From assembly GCA_025935515.1 (NCBI GenBank), contig JAICVC010000132.1:1-5636 (forward strand): a stretch of 5,636 nucleotides of DNA, read 5' to 3'. The translations under genes were made by a program, and so were the position numbers. The notes beneath the pieces are model-generated. The model saw nothing but the letters and a program-made list of their open reading frames with translations, had not been told where the DNA came from and did no database searches. The stretch comes from Sphingomonas sp. GTDB taxonomy: Bacteria > Pseudomonadota > Alphaproteobacteria > Sphingomonadales > Sphingomonadaceae. This document shows positions 5,275 through 5,636 of this stretch, piece after piece (position 1 is the stretch's first letter; every line of letters starts with the position of its first letter).

Positions 5275-5346
5275 TGTGCTCCCGCGTAGGCGGGAGCCCA
5301 GCCCATGGAAAAGGAAAGTCTGGGCCCCTGCCTTCGCAGGGGCACA
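5275..5346. repeat. REP-like inverted pair of palindromic units (double hairpin)
   Basis: Two 25-nt units face each other across an 18-nt spacer. Unit one (5277-5301) has the stem GCTCCCGC / GCGGGAGC with loop GTAG. Unit two (5320-5344) has GCCCCTGC / GCAGGGGC with loop CTTC. The reverse complement of unit two matches unit one at 20 of 25 positions. Four of the five differences are two pairs of compensating changes within the stem (T-A for C-G, and C-G for T-A); the fifth is in the loop. Each unit carries CCCAG/CTGGG, which can also pair across the spacer. It fills nearly all of the 98-nt gap between two probably co-transcribed genes, where it could stabilise or process the mRNA or lower expression of the second gene. 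It resembles dispersed palindromic elements that I associate with sphingomonad genomes. Confidence 0.7.
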
Positions 5347-5366
5347 GCCTGCTTCTGGAGCATGAA

Positions 5367-5636
5367 ATGGAAACGGATACGCTGAACAAGGTTCAGGACG
5401 CGGAGCGGATCAACGACACCCGCAAGGCGGAGCTGCTCTCGAGCCCGGTCGAGCATATCGACATTACGAGCTTCGACGCCCGCCCGATCATCGATTCGAT
5501 GGGCAAGATGAGCTTCACCAGCCGTGACCTCGCACGCGCCACCGGCATCTACAACCAGATGCTCGAAGACCCGGCCTGCTCGATCATCCTGGTGATTGCG
5601 GGTTCGACCTCGGCCGGCGGCTGCATGGATCTCTAC
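5367..5636 (+). CDS. Deoxyhypusine synthase-like protein, probable homospermidine synthase (partial, N-terminal 90 residues)
   Basis: The first 90 codons are in the window. The stretch around residues 37-90 has the character of the deoxyhypusine synthase family, including FTSRDLARATGIYNQM (50-65) and a hydrophobic strand leading into IAGSTSAGGCMDLY (77-90), which corresponds to the NAD-binding start of that fold. The catalytic lysine lies beyond the edge. Eukaryotic and archaeal enzymes transfer an aminobutyl group from spermidine to eIF5A. Bacteria lack eIF5A, and family members are known to have become homospermidine synthases (for example in plants), joining two C4 amines with NAD. Start: ATG 5367 has GGAG (5357-5360) 6 nt upstream; the ATG at 5362 is out of frame and meets a stop after seven codons. 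Position just after an ornithine decarboxylase supports a putrescine-using enzyme. Product identity is inferred. Confidence 0.82.
   Translation, partial: METDTLNKVQDAERINDTRKAELLSSPVEHIDITSFDARPIIDSMGKMSFTSRDLARATGIYNQMLEDPACSIILVIAGSTSAGGCMDLY

Noticed and set aside
5278..5343. Double hairpin considered as the terminator of the decarboxylase gene
   Set aside because: Neither hairpin is followed by a T-tract, and the next gene has the same orientation and its own ribosome-binding site. The inverted-unit structure fits a REP-like element better.
5265..5456. Short minus-strand frames (63 and 74 codons) across the palindromic repeat
   Set aside because: They read through the repeat and the start of the synthase gene and have no coding features.

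Overview
The window reads as chromosomal DNA of a GC-rich alphaproteobacterium. A sphingomonad (Sphingomonadales) is the best fit. This rests on strong G/C third-position use, on the family character of the proteins (a COG2945-type hydrolase beside two cysteine desulfurases, and an ornithine decarboxylase followed by a deoxyhypusine-synthase-like gene), and on a palindromic intergenic repeat of a kind I associate with sphingomonads. The assignment was made by reading, not by a database search. No tRNA, rRNA, CRISPR array, insertion sequence or phage gene is visible. All the larger genes look like ordinary core metabolism.

Left part (1-1660, minus strand): two paralogous class-V aminotransferase-fold cysteine desulfurases are joined by an ATGA stop/start overlap. 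The downstream one runs off the left edge. Such pairs commonly lead into suf Fe-S assembly operons in this group, but no suf scaffold gene lies inside the window. Divergent from them, across a short region with a candidate promoter and two perfect palindromes, is a complete alpha/beta hydrolase (1764-2447).

Middle (2419-3844): a 55-codon two-helix membrane protein (minus strand, too short for a usual ORF cut-off) overlaps the tail of the hydrolase gene. Divergent from it is an 84-residue helical, probably coiled-coil protein. That gene meets a threonine/serine dehydratase-family gene tail to tail, the stop codons overlapping by 4 bp.

Right part (3845-5636, plus strand): this is a polyamine module. 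A candidate promoter is followed at once by an RNA leader that can form a 12-bp helix burying the only good Shine-Dalgarno sequence. Then come three perfect stem-loops in a row, a fold-type III ornithine decarboxylase, a 70-bp REP-like double hairpin, and the first 90 codons of a deoxyhypusine-synthase-like protein. Bacteria have no eIF5A to modify, so the second enzyme probably uses putrescine, most simply to make homospermidine, a characteristic polyamine of Sphingomonas sensu stricto. The leader of the decarboxylase gene is the most interesting part of the window. It may belong to, or be a relative of, the alphaproteobacterial speF RNA element known upstream of ornithine decarboxylase genes.
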